A stretch of DNA of 47,117 nucleotides from Lederbergia sp. NSJ-179 (GCF_022867885.1 NZ_JALIFP010000032.1:1-47117); one strand, 5' to 3'. Positions 33,439 through 41,125 are shown, counted from the first letter of the stretch. Numbers and translations: made by a program. Notes: generated by a model from the letters alone, not told the origin.

Positions 33439-33618
33439 TATGCTTACCTCCAATCGACTTTCATTGAGATTCTAAAATTATATTTTCCTCATTAAGCTTA
33501 AATTATGAAAAATAAGCCCCTTCCTCTAGCTAAAAAATAAAAATCAGTAAGAGTGATGAATAGCTTAGAAACATGTATAATTTAGTCAATAAATCGTTGC
33601 GTAAGAAAGGATGTCATC

Positions 33619-34614
33619 ATGATGAGCTCATTAATAGAGGAAACAAGAGCAGGATTAGTTGAAAATATTCATGACGGGTTGATCTGTGGGGTAAATGATC
33701 AATTTCAGACGCTATATCAAGTGGGGGATGTGGAGCAATATGTTTATTATCGTTCAGCCGCTAAACCGATTCAGGCTATTCCAGCTTTTATGACAGGTGT
33801 GAAGGAAAAATATCAGCTAACAGATGAAGAAGCTACTTTATTTACAGCTTCTCAGCGTGGAGAGCCTTATCATATCGCGGCTTTGGAGTCCTTACTAAAG
33901 AAAATACCAGTAGCAGAAACGGATTTGCATTGTGCAGCATCGCTTGCTTTAAATTCAGAGCCTAGAGATGAAATGATTCGAAATCGACAACAAAAGAGAA
34001 GATTATACCATAATTGTGCAGGAAAACATCTAGGGTTTCTTGCAGTATGCCGGGAGTTAGGGTATCCGCTTGAAGGTTATTGGAAAATTGATCACCCACT
34101 ACAACAGAAAATCACAGCCATTCTTTCGAACTTGGCTGAAATTTCTATCGACAAAATTAAAGTAGGAATTGATGGCTGCGGTGTTCCGGTCTTTGCTATC
34201 CCGCTTAAGAATATGGCGATTACATATTTGAAGCTTGCCTGTCCGGATTTAATTGAGGATAAAGAAATACGAAAAGCTGTTATCCAAATAACAAAATTAA
34301 TGAACGAAAATCCCAATATTGTCGCCTCTGAGCATTTTGTCTGCTCTGTTTTATTAAGAGATTCGAATATCGTCGCAAAAGGCGGGGCGCAAGGTGTCTA
34401 CTGTTTCGGTTTAAAAAAGGAAAGAATCGCTTTTGCATTAAAGGTATTAAGCGGTTCGGAAGAAGTGTGGCCGAACATTTTAGTCTCCATCTTGGAGCAA
34501 ATTGACTACAGCAATAAAAATACGATCGCGTCCTTGAAGGAGCTGCGGCCAAATATTGTAAAGAATGATGCAGGAATAGAAGTAGGAAAAGTAGAAACAG
34601 TGTTTTCACTGTAA
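33619..34614 (+). CDS. Asparaginase of the type II (AnsA-unrelated, PF06089-like) family
   Basis: A 331-residue protein of the Asparaginase_II family. Visible family pieces: YYRSAAKPIQAIPAFMTG, FTASQRGEPYHIAALESLL, LYHNCAGKHLGFLAVCRELG, GIDGCGVPVFAIPLKNMA and GGAQGVYCFG. It is not related to the classical AnsA/AnsB fold. No signal peptide, so it is cytosolic. It is expected to hydrolyse asparagine or another beta-amide. In an amino-sugar island it may act on an asparagine-linked sugar. A TATAAT near 33573 could give it its own promoter. Confidence 0.82.
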   Translation: MMSSLIEETRAGLVENIHDGLICGVNDQFQTLYQVGDVEQYVYYRSAAKPIQAIPAFMTGVKEKYQLTDEEATLFTASQRGEPYHIAALESLLKKIPVAETDLHCAASLALNSEPRDEMIRNRQQKRRLYHNCAGKHLGFLAVCRELGYPLEGYWKIDHPLQQKITAILSNLAEISIDKIKVGIDGCGVPVFAIPLKNMAITYLKLACPDLIEDKEIRKAVIQITKLMNENPNIVASEHFVCSVLLRDSNIVAKGGAQGVYCFGLKKERIAFALKVLSGSEEVWPNILVSILEQIDYSNKNTIASLKELRPNIVKNDAGIEVGKVETVFSL

Positions 34615-34637
34615 AATAAATGCAGGGGGCAATATAC

Positions 34638-35336
34638 GTGCAAATTGAAGTGATTGTGCAAAATTTTGCAGATGCGATAAAGGCTGAGGAATTGGGGGCA
34701 GACCGACTGGAACTTGTTTCCGGAATAGAAGAAGGGGGCCTAACCCCAAGTTATGGTGTGGTAAAAAGTGTGCTTGACCATGTTTCCATACCGGTTCAAG
34801 TCATGGTCCGCCCTCATGGTTATAGCCATATTTATTCGGATAATGAAATAAAAGTGATGCTGGAAGATATTAAGTATTTGTGTGAAGCAGGGGTGAAAGG
34901 AATCGTAATTGGAGCGATTCAGTCTGATCATACGCTTAATCTTTCGTTTGTCGAATCTATCATTCACGCACATCCAGACTTGGATATCACTTTTCATCGG
35001 GCTTTTGACGAAGTTCGGTCATTGACAGAAGCGTATGAAGCATTAGTTCCATATAAAGAACATGTAAAACGCATCTTAACATCTGGTGGAAAGCCTTCAT
35101 GTTCGGAAGGAATCAAAGCATTACAATCATTAGTACAGCTTTCAAAGAGACAAAATGGTCCAGATATTCTTTTAGGTGCAGGACTGCATCCCGGTAATAT
35201 CGAGGAAATCCACGTACAAGTTGGTGCTTCCCAATATCATTTTGGCAAGGGCGTGCGTGTAAATAATTCCTTTGCGAACACCTTTGATGTAGAAAAAATG
35301 CGGGTGCTTCAAAAAGTATTACAATCATCCCGTTAA
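34638..35336 (+). CDS. cutC: CutC family protein
   Basis: A 232-residue TIM-barrel protein of the CutC family: IEVIVQNFADAIKAEELGAD, RLELVSGIEEGGLTPSYG, VQVMVRPHGYSH, ITFHRAFDEV, RILTSGGKPSC and GAGLHPGN. CutC was once linked to copper homeostasis, but the true reaction is not established. Its occurrence beside glycan genes fits an enzyme acting on a sugar derivative. Start: GTG 34638 with GGGGG 8 bases upstream; the ATG at 34620 lies before this site. It follows the asparaginase by 23 bases, probably in one transcript. Confidence 0.85.
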   Translation: MQIEVIVQNFADAIKAEELGADRLELVSGIEEGGLTPSYGVVKSVLDHVSIPVQVMVRPHGYSHIYSDNEIKVMLEDIKYLCEAGVKGIVIGAIQSDHTLNLSFVESIIHAHPDLDITFHRAFDEVRSLTEAYEALVPYKEHVKRILTSGGKPSCSEGIKALQSLVQLSKRQNGPDILLGAGLHPGNIEEIHVQVGASQYHFGKGVRVNNSFANTFDVEKMRVLQKVLQSSR

Positions 35337-35423
35337 GCGGATTTTAAAATTGTTTGTACTTGAGGAATAAAAACCAACTGGATGTTCCTGCAATCGGAGT
35401 GCAAGTACGAAAGTGTCCCTAAC

Positions 35424-35682
35424 GAGGTTGGCTGAGCCCGAAACGGGATAAAATCCCTAAACAGGTAACAACGACAAGGTTGGCTGAGCCCGAAACGGGA
35501 TAAAATCCCTAAACAGGTAACAACGACAAGGTTGGTTGAGCCCGAAACGGGATAAAATCCCTAAATAGGTAACAACGACAAGGTTGGCTGAGCCCGAAGC
35601 GGGATAAAATCCCTAAACAGGTAACAACGACCAAGTTGACTGTGCTCCGAAATTGGTTAATTTCCCGAACAGTCCCCAATCC
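35424..35682. repeat. Tandem array of four near-identical 52-bp units plus a degenerate fifth
   Basis: Units start at 35424, 35476, 35528 and 35580 (GGTTGGCTGAGCCCGAAACG as opening) and differ at one to three bases. A fifth, decayed unit runs from 35632. Each unit can form CCCG-AAA-CGGG or GGGAT-AAA-ATCCC, which share bases and exclude each other. It lies between cutC and the ROK regulator promoter. No coding frame is credible. Confidence 0.9.
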
Positions 35683-35751
35683 AGAGAATAACGTCAATAA
35701 ATTTTACATACCTCTTGCGTTGCATTGCATTAAATTTATAGTCTATTATTA

Positions 35752-35791
35752 AATCAATCCATTTGATTAATGATTCTCTTCTGACTAAAAT
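35752..35791 (+). promoter_or_regulatory. Promoter and probable auto-operator of the ROK repressor
   Basis: AATCAA-N5-TTGATT (35752-35768) is a perfect inverted repeat. Its right arm TTGATT also serves as -35, with 17 bp to TAAAAT (35786-35791). A bound repressor would block polymerase. The same 17-bp pattern recurs at 41109. Confidence 0.6.
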
Positions 35792-35847
35792 TAAATATAA
35801 TATTTTGCGCAAGATCAATAATGTTTTTGAAGGAAAGGGTAAATTAT

Positions 35848-37011
35848 ATGAAGCTGGGAAAAGTGTCTAATAGCCAAATGATTAAGGAGATTAATCAGCA
35901 GAAGGTGTTACGCCTCATCTATACAGAAGGTCCCATCGCACGAGTTGATTTAGCGGGGAAGACGGGTCTGACTCAACAAACGATTACGAATATTGTCAAT
36001 CGCTTGCTTAGTGAGAATTTAATTTTAGAAACAACTCCTACATCTAATGGGGGACGAAGACGCCCGATTCCACTTGTGATTAATAGTCGTAATATGTATG
36101 CGATCGGCATAGAGCTTGCGATTAAATATGTGCGTGGCACCTTGATGGACTTTCAAAACAACAGTGTGAAAGAAGTAACCGAATTTGTTCCTCGATATGA
36201 AAATGAAGAACATCCCATGGAATACATTTTTAAGGTGATTGATCAATTGCTTGAACATGTGCCTGATCAAGAAGGGTTAAAAGGGATCGGCTTTAGTATT
36301 CAGGGATTAGTCAATTCAAACAAAGGGACGGTCATTTATTCCCCAGGTTTGCGCTGGCGGGATTTTCCATTAAAGAAAAAGTTGATGGATCGATATGGAC
36401 TTCCTATTTATTTAGAAAATGATGCGAACTTATTAGCGATTGTTGAAAGTTTAAATGGAAAGCTTGCCTCTTCCGAACAAAGCATTGTTTTTAAATTTGA
36501 TTATGGGATTGGGAGTGCCATGGTGATCAATAGACAGCTACTGCATGGGGCCAATTATGTGGCCGGAGAACTGGGGCATTATAAAGCTTTTACTGGTAGC
36601 GATGCGATCGCCTGTCACTGTGGAGCAAAAGGGTGTTTAACAACTTTTGCGTCGATAAGTGGCTTGAAACGAAATGCCGGGTTTACACTGGAGGAATTTA
36701 GTAAGAAGGTTCGAGCCAATGACCTAGAAACCATGGAATTGTTTGAAAAAATACAAGGGGCAATTGCAAAGGCGATTGCGAATGTCATTACGCTATTTAA
36801 TCCAGAGCATATTTTATTTACAGGTAGATTTATGGATAAAATAGGTGATCTGTTGATCCCGCTCATTAAAAAAGAGGTATTAGCATTGATCCCAGATTCC
36901 TGTAGAAATGTAAAAATAATTGTTTTAGATGAAACCCCCGATGAATCAAGATCTGCTGCTGGTCTAGTGATGAATCATTTCTTCAATGTTCCTTTTAATG
37001 AATTCTACTAA
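35848..37011 (+). CDS. ROK-family transcriptional repressor (NagC/XylR type)
   Basis: A 387-residue protein with an N-terminal winged helix (about 10-75; VLRLIYTEGPIARVDLAGKTGLTQQTITNI) and a ROK sugar-binding domain. The zinc motif CHCGAKGCL is present, preceded by GELGHYKAF. The ATP motif is weak (IGIELAIKYVRG in place of DIGGTK), so kinase activity is probably lost. It should release DNA on binding a sugar or sugar phosphate. Start: ATG 35848 with GGAAAGGG before it. It closes the island and probably represses part of it. Confidence 0.87.
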   Translation: MKLGKVSNSQMIKEINQQKVLRLIYTEGPIARVDLAGKTGLTQQTITNIVNRLLSENLILETTPTSNGGRRRPIPLVINSRNMYAIGIELAIKYVRGTLMDFQNNSVKEVTEFVPRYENEEHPMEYIFKVIDQLLEHVPDQEGLKGIGFSIQGLVNSNKGTVIYSPGLRWRDFPLKKKLMDRYGLPIYLENDANLLAIVESLNGKLASSEQSIVFKFDYGIGSAMVINRQLLHGANYVAGELGHYKAFTGSDAIACHCGAKGCLTTFASISGLKRNAGFTLEEFSKKVRANDLETMELFEKIQGAIAKAIANVITLFNPEHILFTGRFMDKIGDLLIPLIKKEVLALIPDSCRNVKIIVLDETPDESRSAAGLVMNHFFNVPFNEFY

Positions 37012-37049
37012 TCTTATTTATTAAGGGACATAGGTTACGATGAATTACT

Positions 37050-37086
37050 CCCCCACTTCATTTTCTAAGAAAAATTTAAGGTGGGG
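37050..37086. repeat. Hairpin CCCCCACTT / AAGGTGGGG
   Basis: An imperfect stem between the ROK gene and the TnpB-like element. It may be the ROK terminator or the left edge of the element. It resembles the inner arms of the repeat at 9574-9619. Confidence 0.4.
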
Positions 37087-37320
37087 TTAATCCACTGTTA
37101 CAGACTTTATATTCAAAAGGTATTATATGAATATATTTGAATATAAATATTTCAAGATCCCACCTTTAGTGCTATACTTGTATTATAGATCGTCCGTATC
37201 GAAGGTGATTTTTGTGTTTAAACGGTCAGAATTTACGAAACGTACATACAACATACATATTCTGTCGACAAGAGGACAGCCAACACACTTATTCAAACAG
37301 CCAAAGGCAGACTGAAAGCA

Positions 37321-38517
37321 TTGAAAGAGTTGAAGGCGGTTGAGGAAGCGAATCTGCACACAAAGATTTCCGTCATGGAGAAACGGATTGCGAAGGTAAC
37401 AGAGCAGGTGGAAGAACGCAAAGAGAACGTTCGTATCAACAAAGCAACTGAAAAGCAATTAGATCGTTACCGACGATTAAAACAGGAATTGTGGCAACGC
37501 AAGCAAAAGCTCAATAGGATGAAGCAACAACTTGTGACATACGAAAAACGTGATGAACTCGAAGTATTCCCTCTTTGTTGGGGAAGCAAGCGACTATTCA
37601 ACGCTCAATATTGGCTAGAAGAAAATGGTTTTCGTTCGCACGAAGGCTGGCGCAATACCTTCCGTAACAAGCGGGATAGTCAAATCAATTTTGTTGGCTC
37701 AAAAGAAGAGAGCTATGGAAATCAAAACTTTCAATTAAGGTATGACGAAAATACTGGTTTCTTCCATGCCCAAATTCGCAAGGATTTAGGGTTGATGATA
37801 AACGACAAGGACAAGTATATCTACTTAGAAAATCTGACGTTCAACCATCATCGAGACATATTGATCCATATTCTTCAAGCACACAAAGTGAAGGATACAG
37901 CGAACGAAACCCCCTTAACATTTCGAATCCTAAAACGTGGTCGCAAGTGGTATCTTCAAGTGATTTTCACTTGGGTAACAGATGATATCATTGCCAAAAC
38001 AACTGCAGGATACGGTGCCTTTGGTTTTGACTACAACGATGGTTTCATCAGCTCGTCTGAAACAGATGCCTATGGCAATCTCATTCAACTTCGCCATTAC
38101 CCACTTCGTTATCATGGCACAGGAAACCATGCGAAATCAGAAATTCAACAAGTCATTTCAACCATCGTCGCACTAGCGAAAGAGCAAGGAAAGCCAATCG
38201 TCATGGAAGACTTAAACTTCAAGAAAACGAAAGCGAAGATCGCTAAAAAGGCCAATACAGCGTACAATAAGATGATTCATGCGTTCGATTACTCACGTTA
38301 TAAGCAAGTGATGGAGAATGCGTGTCATCGTCAAGAAGTGCCATTCATCCTCGTCAATCCTGCTTACACAAGCCAGATCGGGATGGAGAAATACGGACTC
38401 AGAATGAAATTGAACCGCCACCAAGCGGCAAGTTATATCATTGCCAGAAAAGGTCAAGGTTATATAGATCGATTGAAGAAAAAGCCAAAGAAAGCCAAGA
38501 AAGAGAAAGTTAGTTAA
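37321..38517 (+). CDS. TnpB-related protein lacking zinc ribbon
   Basis: A protein of at least 398 residues resembling OrfB/TnpB-related proteins. A long, charged, coiled-coil-like N-terminal half precedes a RuvC-like core: FGFDYNDGFISS (RuvC-I Asp) and PIVMEDLNFKK (RuvC-II Glu). The CxxC zinc ribbon is absent. LNRHQAASYIIARKG stands where TnpB has DRDxNAA, so the third acidic residue is not seen. The frame stays open upstream to 37222 (TVRIYETYIQHTY) without a start codon. A GTG at 37214 one frame away suggests a lost base in an A-run. The TTG at 37321 is therefore probably not the original start. Confidence 0.75.
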   Translation: MKELKAVEEANLHTKISVMEKRIAKVTEQVEERKENVRINKATEKQLDRYRRLKQELWQRKQKLNRMKQQLVTYEKRDELEVFPLCWGSKRLFNAQYWLEENGFRSHEGWRNTFRNKRDSQINFVGSKEESYGNQNFQLRYDENTGFFHAQIRKDLGLMINDKDKYIYLENLTFNHHRDILIHILQAHKVKDTANETPLTFRILKRGRKWYLQVIFTWVTDDIIAKTTAGYGAFGFDYNDGFISSSETDAYGNLIQLRHYPLRYHGTGNHAKSEIQQVISTIVALAKEQGKPIVMEDLNFKKTKAKIAKKANTAYNKMIHAFDYSRYKQVMENACHRQEVPFILVNPAYTSQIGMEKYGLRMKLNRHQAASYIIARKGQGYIDRLKKKPKKAKKEKVS

Positions 38518-38519
38518 AG

Positions 38520-38755
38520 AACAAAAGCGCAAGCACCCGTTTAGCGACGTACAAACTTTTATAATAAGGATGAAAAGGTTCAAAGGCTAAATAAGCGCCT
38601 TCCTGGCACAATGCCTTTGTTACCAACATCCTGTTGGCCTGAGATAAAGGAAACACAGTGAGCCACGAAAAGCGGAAGGCGAACTGATGTTGACTTACGC
38701 AAGCAGGCACCGAAAGTTTGCTAGTCGCTGGGCGCTGGAGCTGGACGACAAACCT
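38520..38755. repeat. Bacillaceae-type intergenic repeat (tentative)
   Basis: AAAAGCGCAAGCACCCGTTT at the left and GGGCGCTGGAGCTGGAC at the right resemble the ends of a repeat family I remember from many Bacillus genomes. The middle does not code. Confidence 0.35.
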
Positions 38756-38759
38756 TATC

Positions 38760-39030
38760 CACAAGCTAGGATTTTATAATACACTAAGCAACAAAAAACT
38801 CCTTATGAGAGAGTCTAGCCACCAAAGGATGACTATTCCCTTACTCATAGGGAGCGATAGAGTAACAAACCTCTTAATCTGCCGAACATTCATGATACAG
38901 GCAGGAGATGCGAGCAATCTTTAATCTCTGGGCGATATGGAAGTTGGCAGATAAGAGGATGCCTAACCGTTAGGGCAGGAGTGTATATATTCTAGTTAAC
39001 GGTTTTCTAACGAATCGACTTTCTCTATCT
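38760..39030 (+). ncRNA. Structured non-coding region after the TnpB-like gene (possible guide RNA)
   Basis: CTCTTAATCTGCC (38871-38883) pairs with GGCAGATAAGAG (38946-38957) with one bulged base, closing a domain of about 87 bases. GCCTAA/TTAGGGC and CCGTTA/TAACGG follow as competing stems. A position directly 3' of a tnpB-like gene is where omega or guide RNAs are made. An IStron-type ribozyme is an alternative, but I saw no group I core. Confidence 0.4.
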
Positions 39031-39078
39031 TTAGTAGAAATCGTGATGGATCACCCAAAGGAATGAATAAGGTAGTAG

Positions 39079-39107
39079 TTGACAAGTGTTGTTAACATTT
39101 ATATAAT
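39079..39107 (+). promoter_or_regulatory. Consensus sigma-A promoter of mgtC
   Basis: TTGACA (39079-39084), 17 bp, TATAAT (39102-39107): a perfect match. Start near 39114, giving a leader of about 330 bases before mgtC. Confidence 0.85.
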
Positions 39108-39113
39108 ACATTG

Positions 39114-39388
39114 GAAGCGTATCCACTTTATTTATAGTGTATTAAAACCGTTAAAAACTTTTGTTCATATTTTGGGTAGAGAAGAAGAGAACCCTTAGAA
39201 AAGTTTAATGTTTTCCAATTTTTTGTTTGGACTTCATTATTCTTTTTGAGGGTTCTTTCTCTTTCAAGATAAGGAGAGTACTGGAGGTCGTTTACGTTGC
39301 CGCGCTTAGTGACCAGTAAACTTCTTGCTTTTCCTACAAGCACATAACAGCCCATCTTTAGTTTTTAACTAAGGGCTTATCTTTTTCA
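39114..39388 (+). promoter_or_regulatory. Folded 5' leader of mgtC, candidate attenuator or riboswitch
   Basis: A long hairpin spans 39181-39265 (AGAACCCTTA with TGAGGGTTCT and beyond). Next comes TACTGG (39279-39284) with CCAGTA (39313-39318), overlapping an alternative GTTTAC/GTAAAC pairing. Then a terminator hairpin follows. I do not recognise a known class; the M-box and yybP-ykoY cores are not visible. Confidence 0.5.
39349..39386 (+). terminator. Terminator at the end of the mgtC leader
   Basis: AGCCC-(ATCT bulge)-TTAGTT, loop TTT, AACTAA-GGGCT, then TATCTTTTT. It lies 55 bases before mgtC, where only conditional read-through would let the gene be expressed. Confidence 0.7.
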
Positions 39389-39441
39389 TACATTTATGAA
39401 TGACAGCTTAGAAAAAGAGGAACTAAAAAGGAGGTTTTACA

Positions 39442-39945
39442 GTGGAATTCTTCCACTTTTTATATGACAATTATATCTATGGTCATGGAGAGATGTTTAT
39501 ACGAGTTGTGATTAGTGCGATTCTTGGTTTTTTAATCGGATTAGATCGATCATTTAAAAGCAAGCCTGCCGGGATTAAAACCTATACATATGTCTGTGTG
39601 GCTTGTACACTGATCACCATAATTTCCATTCAAAGTGCCGAAATGTTGAGTCAACATAATAGTGGGAAAATGATGGATCCCATGAGGTTGGCAGCGCAAA
39701 TTGTTTCAGGTTTAGGATTTTTAGGAGCAGGGATGATATTAAAGGATGGATTAAAGGTGAAGGGACTTACATCTGCTGCTATGATTTTATTTGCAGGAGG
39801 AGTGGGAATCGGAATTGGTGCGGGATTTTATGCGATTGTTATCTGTGCTGTTGTTGTGTCATTTTTGGTCACCAATATGGGGCTTTTACTAGAAAAAAAT
39901 AAATTGGAAAGCCATAGAGAAACAGAAATTGATATTGAATCATAG
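39442..39945 (+). CDS. MgtC/SapB family membrane protein
   Basis: A 167-residue membrane protein with about five helices. Family landmarks: ISAILGFLIGLDRSFKSKPAGIKTY, IVSGLGFLGAGMILKDG and VKGLTSAAMILFAGGVGIGIG. In pathogens MgtC is linked to survival at low Mg2+ and to ATP synthase control. In Bacillus the role is uncertain, with Mg2+ homeostasis the usual guess. GTG start with AAGGAGG 8 bases upstream. A long leader with a terminator suggests control at the RNA level. Confidence 0.87.
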   Translation: MEFFHFLYDNYIYGHGEMFIRVVISAILGFLIGLDRSFKSKPAGIKTYTYVCVACTLITIISIQSAEMLSQHNSGKMMDPMRLAAQIVSGLGFLGAGMILKDGLKVKGLTSAAMILFAGGVGIGIGAGFYAIVICAVVVSFLVTNMGLLLEKNKLESHRETEIDIES

Positions 39946-39955
39946 TGAAAGAGGA

Positions 39956-40161
39956 TGTTCAAAAAGTCCGGTAAAAAGACATAAGCGAATTTCTTCGTTG
40001 GCTTGTTTCTCCGCTCCTCGGAAAAGAAAACCACTTTTCCTTCGTGCGATGCGGATTCAGGGAAGCTTTCCTTGTGCTCATGTATTTAAAAGCAGACATT
40101 CCGCTGCTCGAAACTGCGCCGCCTCGAACTTCTTGGTCCTTTTTATCCTCCTTTTTGAACA
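39956..40161. mobile_element. 206-bp MITE-like element
   Basis: Perfect 11-bp terminal inverted repeats TGTTCAAAAAG (39956-39966) and CTTTTTGAACA (40151-40161) bound a non-coding segment between mgtC and the GDPD gene. The right part (CTTCTTGGTCCTTTTTATCC) recalls a repeat seen in other Bacillaceae. Mobility is inferred only. Confidence 0.55.
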
Positions 40162-40229
40162 CGCACTGAAAGAGAATCAAGTCATATATGATGAAAAAAT
40201 AAGTAATGTTATATAAAGGAGTTTTAATC

Positions 40230-40967
40230 ATGACAAAAATATTTGCACATCGTGGGAGTTCTGGAACACATCCTGAAAATACAATCGCTGCTTTTCAAGA
40301 GGCCATCCGGCTTGGAGTAGATGGAATTGAACTGGATATTCAATTAACGAAGGATCATGAATTAGTCGTTATACATGACTATACACTGGACCGTACTACA
40401 AGTGGGAGTGGAAAAGTAGAGGATTATACAGTAGAGGAACTTAAAGCATTTGATGCCGGTTCAAAATTTTCATCTGAGTTTGCCGGTGAAACCATTCCTA
40501 CTTTCCGTGAAGTATTAGCCTTGCTACAAGGTACAAATATTGAATTGAATATTGAAATTAAAAAGCGCGTTGAAGAAGATACAGGAATTGAGAAAAAAAT
40601 GATTCGTGAACTCGAGGAATTTCATTACTTGCAGGAATCAATCATCTCCTCGTTTAATCATGATTCTCTTAAAAGAGTGATGGCCTTAAACCAAAATCTT
40701 GAATGTGCCATTCTATATACAAAAAAAATGGAGCAACCATGGCAGTATGCTACACATATAGGAGCCAAAGCTCTTCACACCTATCTCCCTGAAACAGACC
40801 ATGAAATGATTATAGAGGCGCAACAAAATGGTTTTCCTGTAAGGGTGTTTACAATCAATAAAGATGAGGATTTGGAAAGCTTTTTCCAGGCAAAGGTAGC
40901 GGGTATTTTTACAGATTTTCCTGAAAAGGCGATGAATCTCTTGAAAAAAGTAGAGAACATAGATTGA
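40230..40967 (+). CDS. Glycerophosphodiester phosphodiesterase
   Basis: A 245-residue cytosolic GDPD (UgpQ/YhdW-like) TIM-barrel enzyme. It hydrolyses glycerophosphodiesters to glycerol-3-phosphate and an alcohol. The catalytic residues are in FAHRGSSGTHPENT (HR) and VDGIELDIQLTKDHELVVIHD (E, D, H). Other pieces are NIEIKKR and GIFTDFPEKA. Start: ATG 40230 with AAAGGAG 7 bases upstream; an in-frame start at 40206 includes this site and is rejected. Confidence 0.9.
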   Translation: MTKIFAHRGSSGTHPENTIAAFQEAIRLGVDGIELDIQLTKDHELVVIHDYTLDRTTSGSGKVEDYTVEELKAFDAGSKFSSEFAGETIPTFREVLALLQGTNIELNIEIKKRVEEDTGIEKKMIRELEEFHYLQESIISSFNHDSLKRVMALNQNLECAILYTKKMEQPWQYATHIGAKALHTYLPETDHEMIIEAQQNGFPVRVFTINKDEDLESFFQAKVAGIFTDFPEKAMNLLKKVENID

Positions 40968-41003
40968 ATTTTTATGCCTGCATGGCTCATACAGTTCCCC
41001 ATG

Positions 41004-41047
41004 CCTTCCCCTTTAGCCTCTTAAGAAAATGGCGAAGGGGAGGGAGG
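41004..41047. terminator. Hairpin in the gap after GDPD
   Basis: CCTTCCCCTTTAGCC pairs imperfectly with GGCGAAGGGGAGGG. No T-run. The rest of the gap 40968-41270 holds the operator-like site at 41109 and AGGGGGA before the next start. Confidence 0.4.
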
Positions 41048-41108
41048 AAAGCATTTCTAAAAAAGGCAATAAAAGTCTTGAAATTAGCATCTATTTGTTT
41101 TATGATTT

Positions 41109-41125
41109 AATCAATCAATTTGATT
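41109..41125. promoter_or_regulatory. Second AATCAA-N5-TTGATT site
   Basis: Same 17-bp inverted repeat as at 35752. Ten of the twelve bases from ATCAATC to ATTTGATT context also agree. It lies 146 bp before the HAD gene, so that gene may be in the ROK regulon. Confidence 0.45.

Larger units (their letters stand above)
37100..39030 (+). mobile_element. tnpB-only IS200/IS605-like insertion
   Basis: A TnpB-like gene without tnpA, flanked by A+T-rich DNA on the left and by structured non-coding DNA on the right. Both borders are estimates. No target duplication is expected for this class. It separates the amino-sugar island from mgtC. Confidence 0.4.

Noticed and set aside
35424-35682. CRISPR array
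   Set aside because: The units are contiguous 52-bp copies without unique spacers, and no cas gene is present.
35509-35697. 62-residue minus-strand frame through the 52-bp array
   Set aside because: The period 52 is not a multiple of three, so units are read in different frames, and no start signal is present.
38518-39030. Group I intron / IStron ribozyme core
   Set aside because: I could not find the guanosine-binding and P7 core elements, so only a general structured RNA is claimed.
39114-39388. M-box or yybP-ykoY riboswitch before mgtC
   Set aside because: The conserved cores of these classes, as I remember them, are not present.
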